Shown here: in pieces, positions 6,537 through 14,152 of the stretch
Position numbering within the stretch: the first letter of the stretch is position 1
Layout of the letters: every line of letters starts with the position of its first letter
Assembly: GCA_016874895.1 (NCBI GenBank)
Contig: VGSX01000040.1
Coordinates: 1-17,563, forward strand
Origin: Deltaproteobacteria bacterium
Lineage (GTDB): Bacteria; Desulfobacterota; Desulfobaccia; Desulfobaccales; Desulfobaccaceae
Direction of reading: 5' to 3'
Length of the DNA: 17,563 bases
The notes under the pieces: generated by a model
Database searches by the model: none
The model's input: the letters and a program-made list of their open reading frames with translations, nothing else
Told to the model about the DNA's origin: nothing
Position numbers and translations under genes: made by a program

Positions 6537-7676
6537 TCAGGAGCGCTGAGGTGTGACGATGCTTTCATAGACTTCCTCGGTTGCCGCCGCCATCCCCTCC
6601 AGGGAATACTTTTCCTGCACTAAAGCCAGGCCCCGGGCGCCGAAGGCCGCCCGCTCCTCCGGATTCCGGAGAAGTCGCATCAGGGCTTCGGCCAGGGCCT
6701 CGCTGTCCCGGGGCGGGACCAGCCAGCCGTTACGCCCGATTTCCACAATTTCCGGTATCCCCCCGCAGATGGTGCCGATGACCGGCTTGGCCAGGGCCAT
6801 GGCCTGCAACAAGGACTGGGGCACCCCCTCGTTGGCGTAAGAGGCCAGGACCACGATATCCATCCGGGCCAGCCAGTCCGGCACTTCATCCTGGTAGCCG
6901 GCGAAATAAATGTGCTCGGCCAGGTTCAACCGGGACACTTTTTCCCGGATGACGGCCCCATAGGGACCGTCACCCACCAGCACCAGGTAAGCCTTTTCCC
7001 CGGCCCTGACAAGTTTTTCCAGGGCCTCCACCAGGTAGAGGTGTCCTTTCCAGGAACGCAGGACCGCCACGCAGCCGATGATACAGCCGTGGCGGAACTG
7101 AGACGGCAACAGGTTGTCCTGGGGGACCGGACGGGGATAAAAGCGCTCCAAGGGGACGCCGGTGGGGATGGAAAAGATGGTTTCATCCCGCCTCCCGGTT
7201 CTGGCTACAATAAGACCCTTAATGGCCTGGCCGGTGGTGATGATAGCGTCGGGGCTCCGGTACAGCCACCGGGTGGGCCAGGATGATTTGATGGGTGTGC
7301 TTAAGTGCCGGGTGCGCACCAGTCTGGTTCTGGACCTCTGTCCCAGCAGCGCCAGGAGGCCCACCCAGCTATCCAGGGAACTGTGGGTATTGAGGATATC
7401 CACGGCCCGGCGGCGCAGGAGCCGGCGCAATCCCGTCCAGGTCGACACCGAGTGCCGGCCGCCGAAGAGGAAAGGGACCACTTCAAAACCCGCCTGCCGG
7501 GAACGGTTATACAATTCTCCCCGGGGGTCAACGGCTAGAATGATGTCATGTCCCCGTTGCCGCATGACCTCGGCTTCGGCAAAGATTCTCCTTTCCTGAC
7601 CGCCCCAGCCCAGGGAAGACTCGGTGTGCACGAGGGTATAGGTCTTTTCAGCCGCCATCCCGCCCCGGTTATTCAT
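6537..7676 (-). CDS. GT4-family glycosyltransferase
   Basis: The 379-residue protein has the GT-B layout. The N-terminal Rossmann domain contains HTESSLGWGGQERRIF, the glycine-rich donor/acceptor loop near residues 18-32. In the C-terminal donor domain, VAVLRSWKGHLYLVEAL, LVLVGDGPYG, and the E-x7-E-type region ANEGVPQSLLQAMALAKPVI (about 281-300) continue to GGIPEIV and GWLVPP. These mark family GT4, which transfers sugars from nucleotide-activated donors with retention. The protein has no membrane segment and should act at the cytoplasmic face. Its ATG overlaps the stop of the preceding glycosyltransferase gene by four bases (ATGA at 7673-7676), so the two are translationally coupled. Likely role: LPS core, O-antigen or another cell-surface glycan. 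The sugar and acceptor are unknown. Confidence 0.88.
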   Translation of the reverse strand: MNNRGGMAAEKTYTLVHTESSLGWGGQERRIFAEAEVMRQRGHDIILAVDPRGELYNRSRQAGFEVVPFLFGGRHSVSTWTGLRRLLRRRAVDILNTHSSLDSWVGLLALLGQRSRTRLVRTRHLSTPIKSSWPTRWLYRSPDAIITTGQAIKGLIVARTGRRDETIFSIPTGVPLERFYPRPVPQDNLLPSQFRHGCIIGCVAVLRSWKGHLYLVEALEKLVRAGEKAYLVLVGDGPYGAVIREKVSRLNLAEHIYFAGYQDEVPDWLARMDIVVLASYANEGVPQSLLQAMALAKPVIGTICGGIPEIVEIGRNGWLVPPRDSEALAEALMRLLRNPEERAAFGARGLALVQEKYSLEGMAAATEEVYESIVTPQRS

Positions 7677-8788
7677 GCCGCCAGTTCTTCATAGACGGTT
7701 TGCAGGCGAGTCAACATCGCTTCGAGGGAGTAGTGTTCCCGGATGGTCTTCCGGGCCTGACCGCCCCAGAGGGGCCAGAGTTCCGGCTGGGCCTGGAGCT
7801 GCAGCACGGCCTGGGCCAGGGCCGCCGGCTGGCGGGGGGGTACCAGGCGGCCATTGTCCCCGTCCTGGATGATATCTTCAGCCCCGCTGACCCGGGTGGC
7901 GATCACCGGCAATCCCGCCGCCATGGCCTTGAGGAGCACCAGGGGCAGGCCTTCCCATAAGGAAGGCAGGACAAAGATATCCATGGCCCGGTACAGGAGG
8001 GGCAGATCACGCCGGGTGCCCAGAAAATGAACGATATCACTGATTCCCAGCTCACGGGCCTGATGCTCCAGCCTGGACCTTAATCTGCCCTCGCCGATGA
8101 CCAGCAGGTTCAGAGCGGGGATATGTTTTTTGATTTCAGGCAGAGCCGCCAATAAAAATTCCTGCCCTTTCTGCTCCTCCAGGCGCCCGATGGTGCCGAG
8201 GCAGAGGCCTGAAACCCCCAGGATTGCTTTAGCCTGGGCCTTGCTCAGGGGAATATCCAGCTCCTCCAGTCGGATGCCGTAGGGCAGCAGCAGGATTTTC
8301 TTTTCCGGTACCCGATCATAGCGCCGGACGTCCCGGTAAACCTGGGAGGAACTCACCAATATCCGGTCAGTTGCCCGGGCCAGGAGATAATTCCAGGCGC
8401 AGCGGTGCCATTTAATCCTCGTATAGGCATTATGCACCGAGGCCACGACCCCCTTGAGGCCCAATCTCAGGCCGGCCAGGCGGCCGTAGAGATTCGGATG
8501 ATAGAGGTGAGTATGGACAATGTGGGGGGCCGCTTCTTTGATGGCCCTGCGCACCTCCCGGACCAGCCGGATAAAAGCATCGCGTTTAGGATTAAGACCC
8601 AGTGCCGCCACCGGATACCCCTGGCGGCGCAATTCTTCCCCCACGGGGCCGGCCGCACCGATGCAGGCCACCTCCGGGGCGAACCTGGTGGGGTCCAACC
8701 CGGTGACGATGCTGGCTAACAGATCCTCGGCGCCGCCCACCGGGAGGGTGACAAAGAGGTGGAGAACCTTGATTTTCTTCCAGGACAT
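7673..8788 (-). CDS. GT4-family glycosyltransferase, first gene of a two-gene unit
   Basis: This 371-residue GT-B fold protein has an N-terminal acceptor domain with HLFVTLPVGGAEDLL (glycine loop near residues 10-24) and VHTHLYHPNLYGRLA. The C-terminal donor domain has GTIGRLEEQKGQEFLL, LLVIGEGRLR, FVLPSLWEGLPLVLLKAM (E279 and neighbours), SGAEDII and GRLVPP. It belongs to family GT4 and resembles the next enzyme only at fold level, so the pair probably adds different sugars in sequence. A sigma70-type promoter lies just upstream. No strong ribosome site is seen at the ATG at 8788. Likely pathway: surface polysaccharide or lipid-linked glycan synthesis; no more specific assignment is supported. 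Confidence 0.88.
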   Translation of the reverse strand: MSWKKIKVLHLFVTLPVGGAEDLLASIVTGLDPTRFAPEVACIGAAGPVGEELRRQGYPVAALGLNPKRDAFIRLVREVRRAIKEAAPHIVHTHLYHPNLYGRLAGLRLGLKGVVASVHNAYTRIKWHRCAWNYLLARATDRILVSSSQVYRDVRRYDRVPEKKILLLPYGIRLEELDIPLSKAQAKAILGVSGLCLGTIGRLEEQKGQEFLLAALPEIKKHIPALNLLVIGEGRLRSRLEHQARELGISDIVHFLGTRRDLPLLYRAMDIFVLPSLWEGLPLVLLKAMAAGLPVIATRVSGAEDIIQDGDNGRLVPPRQPAALAQAVLQLQAQPELWPLWGGQARKTIREHYSLEAMLTRLQTVYEELAA

Positions 8789-8834
8789 GGATTACTGGCG
8801 CACCGCGGGGCAACTATCGATAAAAATTCTTATT

Positions 8835-8863
8835 TTTATATTCTTTGTCCCGAAGCAAGTCAA
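8835..8863 (-). promoter_or_regulatory. Sigma70-type promoter for the glycosyltransferase pair
   Basis: On the minus strand, TTGACT (8858-8863) and TATAAA (8835-8840) are separated by exactly 17 bases. The -35 box lies 5 bases past the rsmA stop codon, and the -10 lies about 47 bases upstream of the first glycosyltransferase ATG. This gives that pair a promoter independent of rsmA. Confidence 0.65.
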
Positions 8864-8868
8864 CCTTT

Positions 8869-9759
8869 TTAATCCGCCGGCTCTGCCGGGGCGTTCTTCG
8901 GAGTGGGGGATGGCCTCTCCCCCAATGCCTGGGCCAGGCGGACAAAATCCAGAACTGACAGGGTTTCCGGACGCCGGTTGGGGTCAATGTTCAGGGCGGA
9001 CAAGGTGTCCAGGATGTGGGCGGGAGAGTGCCCCAGCCGGGAGGACTGGGCGGACAGGCTGTTTTTCAGGGTCTTGCGCCGGGTGGCGAAGGCGGCCTTA
9101 ACCACTTCCCGCAGAAGTTCCTCATCCACCCCGGGAGGTTCCCTGAATAGGGGGCGGAAACGCAGCACCACGGAATCGACCTTAGGGGCGGGGTAGAAAT
9201 TCCCAGGGCCCAGGGAGAAGAGTTTCTCCAGGCGGAAGTGATACTGCAGCAGGACCGACAGGATGCCGTAGTCTTTGCCCCCGGGCTGGGCCAGGAGGCG
9301 TTGGCCCACTTCCTGCTGCATCATCAGGACCATGACCCGCACCGCGGCTTTTTCCGAGAGCAGTTTAAACAATAAGGGAGAGGTGATCTGATAGGGGAGG
9401 TTGCCGATAACCGGCAAAGGGCGGCCTTCGATACGACTGAGAGCCAGGAAGTTAAAGGACAAAGCGTCCTGGGAGATGATCTCCACCTGAGGCAGGTCAG
9501 TCAGGATCTCGTCCTGTAAAATGGCGATGAGGCGGCTGTCCACCTCCAGGGCCACCACCCGCCGGGCTGCCTGGGCCAGGAATAAGGTTAAGGCACCCAA
9601 TCCGGGGCCGATTTCCACCACGGTCTCGTGCTCGCCGAGTTCCAGGGCAGCCACCAGCCGGCGAGCCTGGTCGGGATGCAGGAGAAAATTCTGCCCCAGA
9701 GATTTCTTAGGCGTCAGCCCGTGACGGCGGCAGAGGATTTTGGGGGAAACGAAAGGCAC
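8869..9759 (-). CDS. rsmA: 16S rRNA (adenine(1518)-N6/adenine(1519)-N6)-dimethyltransferase
   Basis: The 296-residue protein matches RsmA/KsgA, which uses S-adenosylmethionine to dimethylate two adjacent adenines in the 3'-end hairpin of 16S rRNA during late 30S assembly. Visible motifs are the N-terminal KKSLGQNFLLHP, SAM motif I VVEIGPGLGALT (about 47-58), ALEVDSRLI, and the adenine-methyltransferase motif IV NLPYQI (120-125). YPAPKVDSVVLRF and the helical C-terminal domain (AAFATRRKTLKNSLS) complete the family layout. The start is GTG at 9759. It overlaps the 3' end of the DUF2062 gene by 53 bases, and no later start is available before the conserved LGQNF. The overlap suggests the two genes are translated from one message. 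Confidence 0.96.
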   Translation of the reverse strand: MPFVSPKILCRRHGLTPKKSLGQNFLLHPDQARRLVAALELGEHETVVEIGPGLGALTLFLAQAARRVVALEVDSRLIAILQDEILTDLPQVEIISQDALSFNFLALSRIEGRPLPVIGNLPYQITSPLLFKLLSEKAAVRVMVLMMQQEVGQRLLAQPGGKDYGILSVLLQYHFRLEKLFSLGPGNFYPAPKVDSVVLRFRPLFREPPGVDEELLREVVKAAFATRRKTLKNSLSAQSSRLGHSPAHILDTLSALNIDPNRRPETLSVLDFVRLAQALGERPSPTPKNAPAEPAD

Positions 9760-10228
9760 GTTGAGATGAGGAAGGCTTTCTGGTGCGATAGCGGCGCAGC
9801 GCCCACAGGGTGATAAAATAGGCCGCCACAGCTGGCGGGGTGGCCAGTATCAGTCCGCCGAGTTGCAGGGCCAGGTTCACCTGCCAGCCCAGGGCGATAA
9901 TCTCCCGCAGGTCGATGCTTTCAGGCAGCGCCAGAGATTGATCCGGATAGAGGAGCCAGGCGCCCAGCTTGAAACTGAAATAATAAATCGGCGGGATGGT
10001 GAGGGGGTTGCAGACCCAGACCCCCATGAGGGCGGCCACCCGGGAGATACGAAAAAGGCTGGAGATGGCCAGAGCAGAGACCATATGAAAGGGAATGGTC
10101 GGGGTGATCCCGATGAAGACACCCACGGCCATACCCCAGGCGAAGATACGGGGATCGCCTTTATGTCTGCGTAACCGCCAGTAGCTGTAGCGGATTTTTC
10201 GGCGCAGATTCAAGAAATTAATAGCCAT
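9707..10228 (-). CDS. DUF2062 membrane protein
   Basis: This is a 173-residue inner-membrane protein. After a basic N-terminus (NLRRKIRYSYWRLRRHKGDP) comes the DUF2062 signature FAWGMAVGVFIGITPTIPFHM, then NPLTIPPIYYFSFKLG. At least three hydrophobic segments are visible (about 28-50, 62-90, and 115-142). The C-terminus is Arg/Ser/Pro-rich and probably cytoplasmic. The family has no established biochemical role, although members are often found near envelope and glycosyltransferase genes. The gene leads a unit with rsmA, which it overlaps. A weak leaderless-looking promoter (TTGCCA then GATACA) lies immediately upstream of the ATG, but it is too close to be convincing. Confidence 0.85.
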   Translation of the reverse strand: MAINFLNLRRKIRYSYWRLRRHKGDPRIFAWGMAVGVFIGITPTIPFHMVSALAISSLFRISRVAALMGVWVCNPLTIPPIYYFSFKLGAWLLYPDQSLALPESIDLREIIALGWQVNLALQLGGLILATPPAVAAYFITLWALRRYRTRKPSSSQRAFRFPQNPLPPSRADA

Positions 10229-10498
10229 AAATAAATGTATCGCAGAAGCGGGCCCGATGGCAAGCTGGTTTCCAGGAAAAAAGCGTTTGCTCTATTTTTC
10301 ACGAGTCGGCCTGTTTTTATGCAGCTAGGGGAACATATTAATCCAGCATGATGAAATCATTAACGGAAGTATACCCTGAGTTAAATTTTGAGGTTAACAT
10401 TATTAGTTTTTTGATATAAATTGATAATACCTTTCTCACCATTCTGATAGAGTGCTAAACAACCCGAACTGATAACCTGCACACCAAAGGACCTGCCG
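10229..10498. promoter_or_regulatory. Divergent intergenic region upstream of the phosphonate operon
   Basis: This 270-base AT-rich gap separates the divergent DUF2062 gene and the phosphonate operon, so it should hold the operon promoter. TTAACA (10394-10399) and TATAAA (10415-10420) are present but only 15 bases apart, and TTGATA is repeated at a 10-base interval (10411-10416 and 10421-10426). A TGATGAAATCA palindrome lies near 10350. No box pair fits a consensus promoter well. A ribosome site AAAGGA (10486-10491) is 7 bases before the pepM ATG. Confidence 0.35.
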
Positions 10499-12265
10499 AT
10501 GCACCTGAAAGCTCAGTTGTTACGTCGCTTGCTGGCCCAGCCCGATATATTGCAGGTGGCCGGAGCCCACAATGGTCTAAGCGCCCGCTTGGTGGAGCAG
10601 GCGGGCTTTGATGCCATCTGGGCCAGCGGGTTGGAGATTTCTGCGGCCTACGCGGTGCCAGATGCCAATATCCTGACTATGAAGGATTACCTGGAAGCGG
10701 CCAGCACCATCAACGAAGCGGTTTCCATCCCGGTCATTGCCGATTGCGATACTGGCTATGGCAATTCCAGCAACGTCATCCGGCTGGTGCACAAATACGA
10801 AGCCGCCGGTATCGCGGCCATCTGCATCGAAGACAAGTGCTTTCCCAAGGTGAACAGTTATATTCCGGGTCGCCAGGAGCTGGCCCCCCTGGCGGAGTTT
10901 GTGGGTAAAATCATGGCGGCCAAGGATGCCCAGCGCTCTCCGGAATTTATGGTCATCGCCCGGGTGGAGGCCCTGATAGCCGGCTGGGGCCTGGAGGAAG
11001 CCTGGCGCCGGGCCGAGGCCTATGCCGAGGCCGGGGCGGATGCCATTCTGATCCACTCCAAGGCGAAAACCCCTGACGAAATTAAGTCCTTTATCCAGGG
11101 CTGGTCCCTGCCCCTCCCCCTGGTCGTGGTGCCCACCAGTTACCCACAAGTTACCATCGAGCAATTGTCAGCCTGGGGTGTAAAAATGGTCATCTATGCC
11201 AACGCCGGCTTGCGGGCCGCAGTAAAGGCCATGGCGAAGGTCCTGGGCCGGCTCCGCCAGACGGGCACCCTTTCTGCCATCGAAGCCGAGATCGCCCCCC
11301 TGCAGACCATTTTTGAGCTCCAGGAAATGAGCCGCTTCCAGGCTGCAGAAAAAAAATATCTGCGCCGGCCCTATGACGACCACGCGGTGATTATCCCTGC
11401 CGCCGGTCAACCGTGCAGCAATGATCCCCTGGATGCCCTACTGCTGGACCGGCCGGTGGCCATGCTGGACCTTAATGGCAAGCCTCTTTTACAGCATAAT
11501 GTGGAGACCCTGAGACAGCTCGGTCTTAATCGCATTACCGCCATCACCGGCTATCAGGCCGAGGCCGTGCAGGTGGAAGGCATCCGCACCATCTTCAACC
11601 CGGAGTTCTCCCAGGGTCATATCCTGCATTCGATTATGAAGGCCCGGGACGCCTTCGGGCAGCAGACGGTTATTATTTATGCCGATATCCTGTTCGAATC
11701 TTTCATCATCCAAAAACTCCTCAAATGCCCCGGAGATATCGTGCTGGTGGTGGACAATTCCTTTTTACAGGGATATAATCCCAACAAAAATCTCGATCTG
11801 GTAGTGGCCAAAGACAAACCGCCGCGCAACCAGCGGCGGCTGCTGGGACAGTCAATCAATCTGGCGGTGCGCATCGGTCACCGGAGCATTGGCGAGGCCG
11901 CGGCGGACTATGAGTTTATCGGCATCGCCAAATTCTCCGCCCAGGGCGGTTCTATCCTGCAAACAGTATATGACGAATGTCGGCGAACCCATCAGAACCG
12001 CGCTTTTCACGAAGCCCCGGCCATCATGCAGGCCTCCTTCACGGATCTGCTTCAGGAGATCATCGATCGAGGGGTGCCGGTGCATCTGTTGGAAGTGAAC
12101 TCGGGCTGGATGGAAATCCAAAACTGGCGGGATTACCAGCGGGCCGTTAGCCTGTTGGGCGAGCCCGGCCGGGAACTCACTTCGCACCCGATCATCGATC
12201 TGACACCCACCCCTATAGTGGCCTCGCTCAATAATTGCAGGGGCAAGGATATCTACAAGTTATGA
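10499..12265 (+). CDS. pepM: PEP phosphomutase fused to a nucleotidyltransferase-like domain
   Basis: The first ~290 residues of this 588-residue protein are phosphoenolpyruvate mutase, which rearranges PEP to phosphonopyruvate and is the entry step of nearly all phosphonate biosynthesis. Motifs are WASG (41-44), the metal-binding DCDTGYGN (82-89), the diagnostic EDKCFPKVNS (111-120, the EDKxxxxxNS signature separating mutases from other isocitrate-lyase-fold enzymes), and VARVEALIAGWG (154-164). Residues about 295-555 form a nucleotidyltransferase fold: VIIPAAG, NGKPLLQHNVETLRQLG, and YADILFE with its acidic residue at D396. In that domain the usual GxGxR loop is replaced by GQPCSND, the Pro-Lys becomes Pro-Val (319-320), and the late Glu-Ile-Asp becomes Glu-Ile-Gln. 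It may therefore be catalytically weak, dead or altered. The ATG follows an AAAGGA site. The TGA overlaps the next ATG (ATGA), so translation is coupled. PepM-nucleotidyltransferase fusions are known; the damaged second domain is the odd part. Confidence 0.95.
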   Translation: MHLKAQLLRRLLAQPDILQVAGAHNGLSARLVEQAGFDAIWASGLEISAAYAVPDANILTMKDYLEAASTINEAVSIPVIADCDTGYGNSSNVIRLVHKYEAAGIAAICIEDKCFPKVNSYIPGRQELAPLAEFVGKIMAAKDAQRSPEFMVIARVEALIAGWGLEEAWRRAEAYAEAGADAILIHSKAKTPDEIKSFIQGWSLPLPLVVVPTSYPQVTIEQLSAWGVKMVIYANAGLRAAVKAMAKVLGRLRQTGTLSAIEAEIAPLQTIFELQEMSRFQAAEKKYLRRPYDDHAVIIPAAGQPCSNDPLDALLLDRPVAMLDLNGKPLLQHNVETLRQLGLNRITAITGYQAEAVQVEGIRTIFNPEFSQGHILHSIMKARDAFGQQTVIIYADILFESFIIQKLLKCPGDIVLVVDNSFLQGYNPNKNLDLVVAKDKPPRNQRRLLGQSINLAVRIGHRSIGEAAADYEFIGIAKFSAQGGSILQTVYDECRRTHQNRAFHEAPAIMQASFTDLLQEIIDRGVPVHLLEVNSGWMEIQNWRDYQRAVSLLGEPGRELTSHPIIDLTPTPIVASLNNCRGKDIYKL

Positions 12266-13371
12266 CTGATGCCACTAAGCTGCTTAATCTTTTCGATGAC
12301 CTCGGGTTAGGCCCCTACGCCGGGGTGCCCTGCTCCATCCTGAACCCGCTCATCAGCTCTCTGGAACAGGATAAGTCCAGAATTTATGTCAATGCGGCCA
12401 GCGAAGGAGAGGCCATGGGGGTGGCCGCCGGCTGGAACCTCAGCGGCCGCCAGCCGGTGATTCTCATGCAGAACTCGGGTCTGGGTAACGCGGTCAATCC
12501 CCTGACCTCCCTGCAGTTGATCTATCGCTTCCCCTGTCTGCTGATAATCTCCTGGCGGGGTGAGCCGGGGCGACCGGACGCGCCTCAGCATCGCCTCATG
12601 GGCCAGAAAACCCCTGCCCTCCTGGCCCTGCTGGAGACGCCCACGGAATATCTCACCGGCGACTGGCCCACGGACCGGGAGGTTATTGGCCGTTTGCACC
12701 GGCAGATGGTGGATCTTACCTCACCGGTGGCTTTGATCGTCCCCCGGGGTGCTCTGACGGCTGCCGCCGGAAAAGAAAAGCCGCCCTCCCGGCGTCTGGC
12801 CCGGCAGGAGGCCATCGGCATTATCCTTGGCGCCCTGTCCGGGGGGGAGGCGGTGGTTTCCACCACGGGGAAGATTTCCCGGGAATTATACACTACCTCG
12901 GACCGGGAGGGGAATTTTTACATGGTGGGCTCCATGGGGTGCGCCAGCGCCATCGGCCTGGGTCTGGCCCTGGCTCAACCCGAGCGCCCCGTTGTGGTGC
13001 TGGACGGCGACGGCGCCTGTCTCATGAAACTGGGGAATCTGGCCACCATCGGCCACCACCGGCCCCGCAATTTTATCCATGTGGTTCTGGACAACGAAGC
13101 CTATGATTCCACCGGCGGCCAGGCCACCACCTCTGCCAGCATATCCCTGGCCAGCGTAGCCCAGGCCGCCGGTTACTCCACCTCGCAGGAGGTTAGGGAT
13201 CCCCAGGCACTGGCCGGTCAACTCCGCCAGGCCCTGGCCCAGCCGGGACCACATTTCATCGTGGCCAAGGTGGCCCCGGGGGCCGCCGCCGACCTGCAAC
13301 GGCCCCACTTAACCCCCCCGGAGATCAAAGAAAGGTTCATGACTTTTCTCTGGCAGGCCGGGAAGCCCTGA
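12262..13371 (+). CDS. ppd: Phosphonopyruvate decarboxylase (thiamine diphosphate enzyme)
   Basis: The 369-residue protein decarboxylates phosphonopyruvate to phosphonoacetaldehyde, the irreversible step that pulls the unfavourable PEP mutase reaction forward. The N-terminal pyrimidine-binding half has YAGVPCSILNPLI and ASEGEAMGVAAG, with the catalytic glutamate E48. The C-terminal diphosphate-binding half has GSMGCASAIGLGLALA and the ThDP motif GDG (249-251), followed 27 positions later by N278 in VVLDNEAYDSTGGQ. This NEAYDSTGGQ segment is typical of phosphonopyruvate decarboxylase and sulfopyruvate decarboxylase. Context (PEP mutase before, AEP transaminase after) favours the phosphonate substrate. 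A TTG at 12235 would give a longer form, but the ATG at 12262 overlaps the pepM stop as ATGA and is the better start. The next gene starts after one base. Confidence 0.94.
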   Translation: MTDATKLLNLFDDLGLGPYAGVPCSILNPLISSLEQDKSRIYVNAASEGEAMGVAAGWNLSGRQPVILMQNSGLGNAVNPLTSLQLIYRFPCLLIISWRGEPGRPDAPQHRLMGQKTPALLALLETPTEYLTGDWPTDREVIGRLHRQMVDLTSPVALIVPRGALTAAAGKEKPPSRRLARQEAIGIILGALSGGEAVVSTTGKISRELYTTSDREGNFYMVGSMGCASAIGLGLALAQPERPVVVLDGDGACLMKLGNLATIGHHRPRNFIHVVLDNEAYDSTGGQATTSASISLASVAQAAGYSTSQEVRDPQALAGQLRQALAQPGPHFIVAKVAPGAAADLQRPHLTPPEIKERFMTFLWQAGKP

Positions 13372-13372
13372 T

Positions 13373-14110
13373 ATGCTGGCGGTCATTCTCAGCGCCGGGG
13401 TGGGGCGGCGTCTGGCGCCCCTCACCGAAACAATACCCAAGGCCTTAATTGAGGTAGACGGCCGTCCGCTCATCTGGCATACCCTCCGGGCCCTGCACCG
13501 GGCCGGAATGCGCCAGGCGGTGCTGGTGGTAGGGCATTTACAGGCCAAACTGCGGGAGGCCCTGGCCGCGGGGATAACCGGCCTGACCCTGCACTGGGTG
13601 ACCAACGAACTCTATGCCCGGACCGGGAGTTTATACTCTCTGTGGCTGGCCCGGGAGTATCTCCGGGGCCCTTTTCTCTTCATGGATGCTGACTTGCTGT
13701 TTAATCCTAATATATTTAATGGGTTATACCGTGAAGAGGACAAGAGCTGCCTGCTGGTGGGTTCCCTGGCCCAGGACAGCGGTGAAGAGGTCAAGGTGGC
13801 ACATCGCCGAGGTCTGGCCACGGCCATAGGGAAAAGCCTCAACACCACCGACCCGATAGCCGGGGAGGCCGTGGGCATTGTCAAGATCGCCGGTCCCGAT
13901 GTTCCCCTGGCGGTGGCATTAATGGCGGAGCTGATCCGCCAGAACCCCATGGCCGAACATGAAGAATTATCGCAGGCCCTGTGTGACCGGGAACGATTAT
14001 GGGTGCGGGATATCGGCCTCCTGAGCTGGCTGGAGATCGACTTTCCGGAGGACCTGCACCGGGCCCGGGAGGTTGTCTGGCCGGCCATCCAGAGGGAAAC
14101 TGCAGGCTGA
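13373..14110 (+). CDS. pntC: Stand-alone nucleotidyltransferase, probable CTP:2-aminoethylphosphonate cytidylyltransferase
   Basis: The 245-residue protein is a complete nucleotidyltransferase. It has the nucleotide loop LSAGVGRRLAPLTETIPKAL (6-25, with Arg13 and Lys23), the substrate segment NELYARTGSLYSL (78-90), the metal-binding DADLLF (105-110), and the second metal site EIDFPEDL (221-228). These are the features of LicC/PntC-type cytidylyltransferases, which activate phosphocholine, phosphoethanolamine or AEP. Being between phosphonopyruvate decarboxylase and AEP transaminase, it most likely makes CMP-AEP from CTP and AEP. Among the three nucleotidyltransferase-like domains of this operon, only this one keeps every key residue, so it is the best candidate for the active enzyme. 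The ATG lies one base after the ppd stop. Phosphocholine or phosphoethanolamine as substrate cannot be ruled out by sequence alone. Confidence 0.88.
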   Translation: MLAVILSAGVGRRLAPLTETIPKALIEVDGRPLIWHTLRALHRAGMRQAVLVVGHLQAKLREALAAGITGLTLHWVTNELYARTGSLYSLWLAREYLRGPFLFMDADLLFNPNIFNGLYREEDKSCLLVGSLAQDSGEEVKVAHRRGLATAIGKSLNTTDPIAGEAVGIVKIAGPDVPLAVALMAELIRQNPMAEHEELSQALCDRERLWVRDIGLLSWLEIDFPEDLHRAREVVWPAIQRETAG

Positions 14111-14152
14111 TCGCTGCCCGCCTGCGCTAAAAAAACCGGAGGTCTGTTACTC

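Noticed and set aside
11693..11700. TTCGAATC, resembling a tRNA T-loop
   Set aside because: It lies inside the pepM reading frame, and no acceptor or anticodon stems surround it.
10499..12265. Isocitrate lyase or methylisocitrate lyase as an alternative call for the first domain
   Set aside because: The EDKxxxxxNS signature and the neighbouring Ppd and AEP transaminase genes point to PEP mutase.
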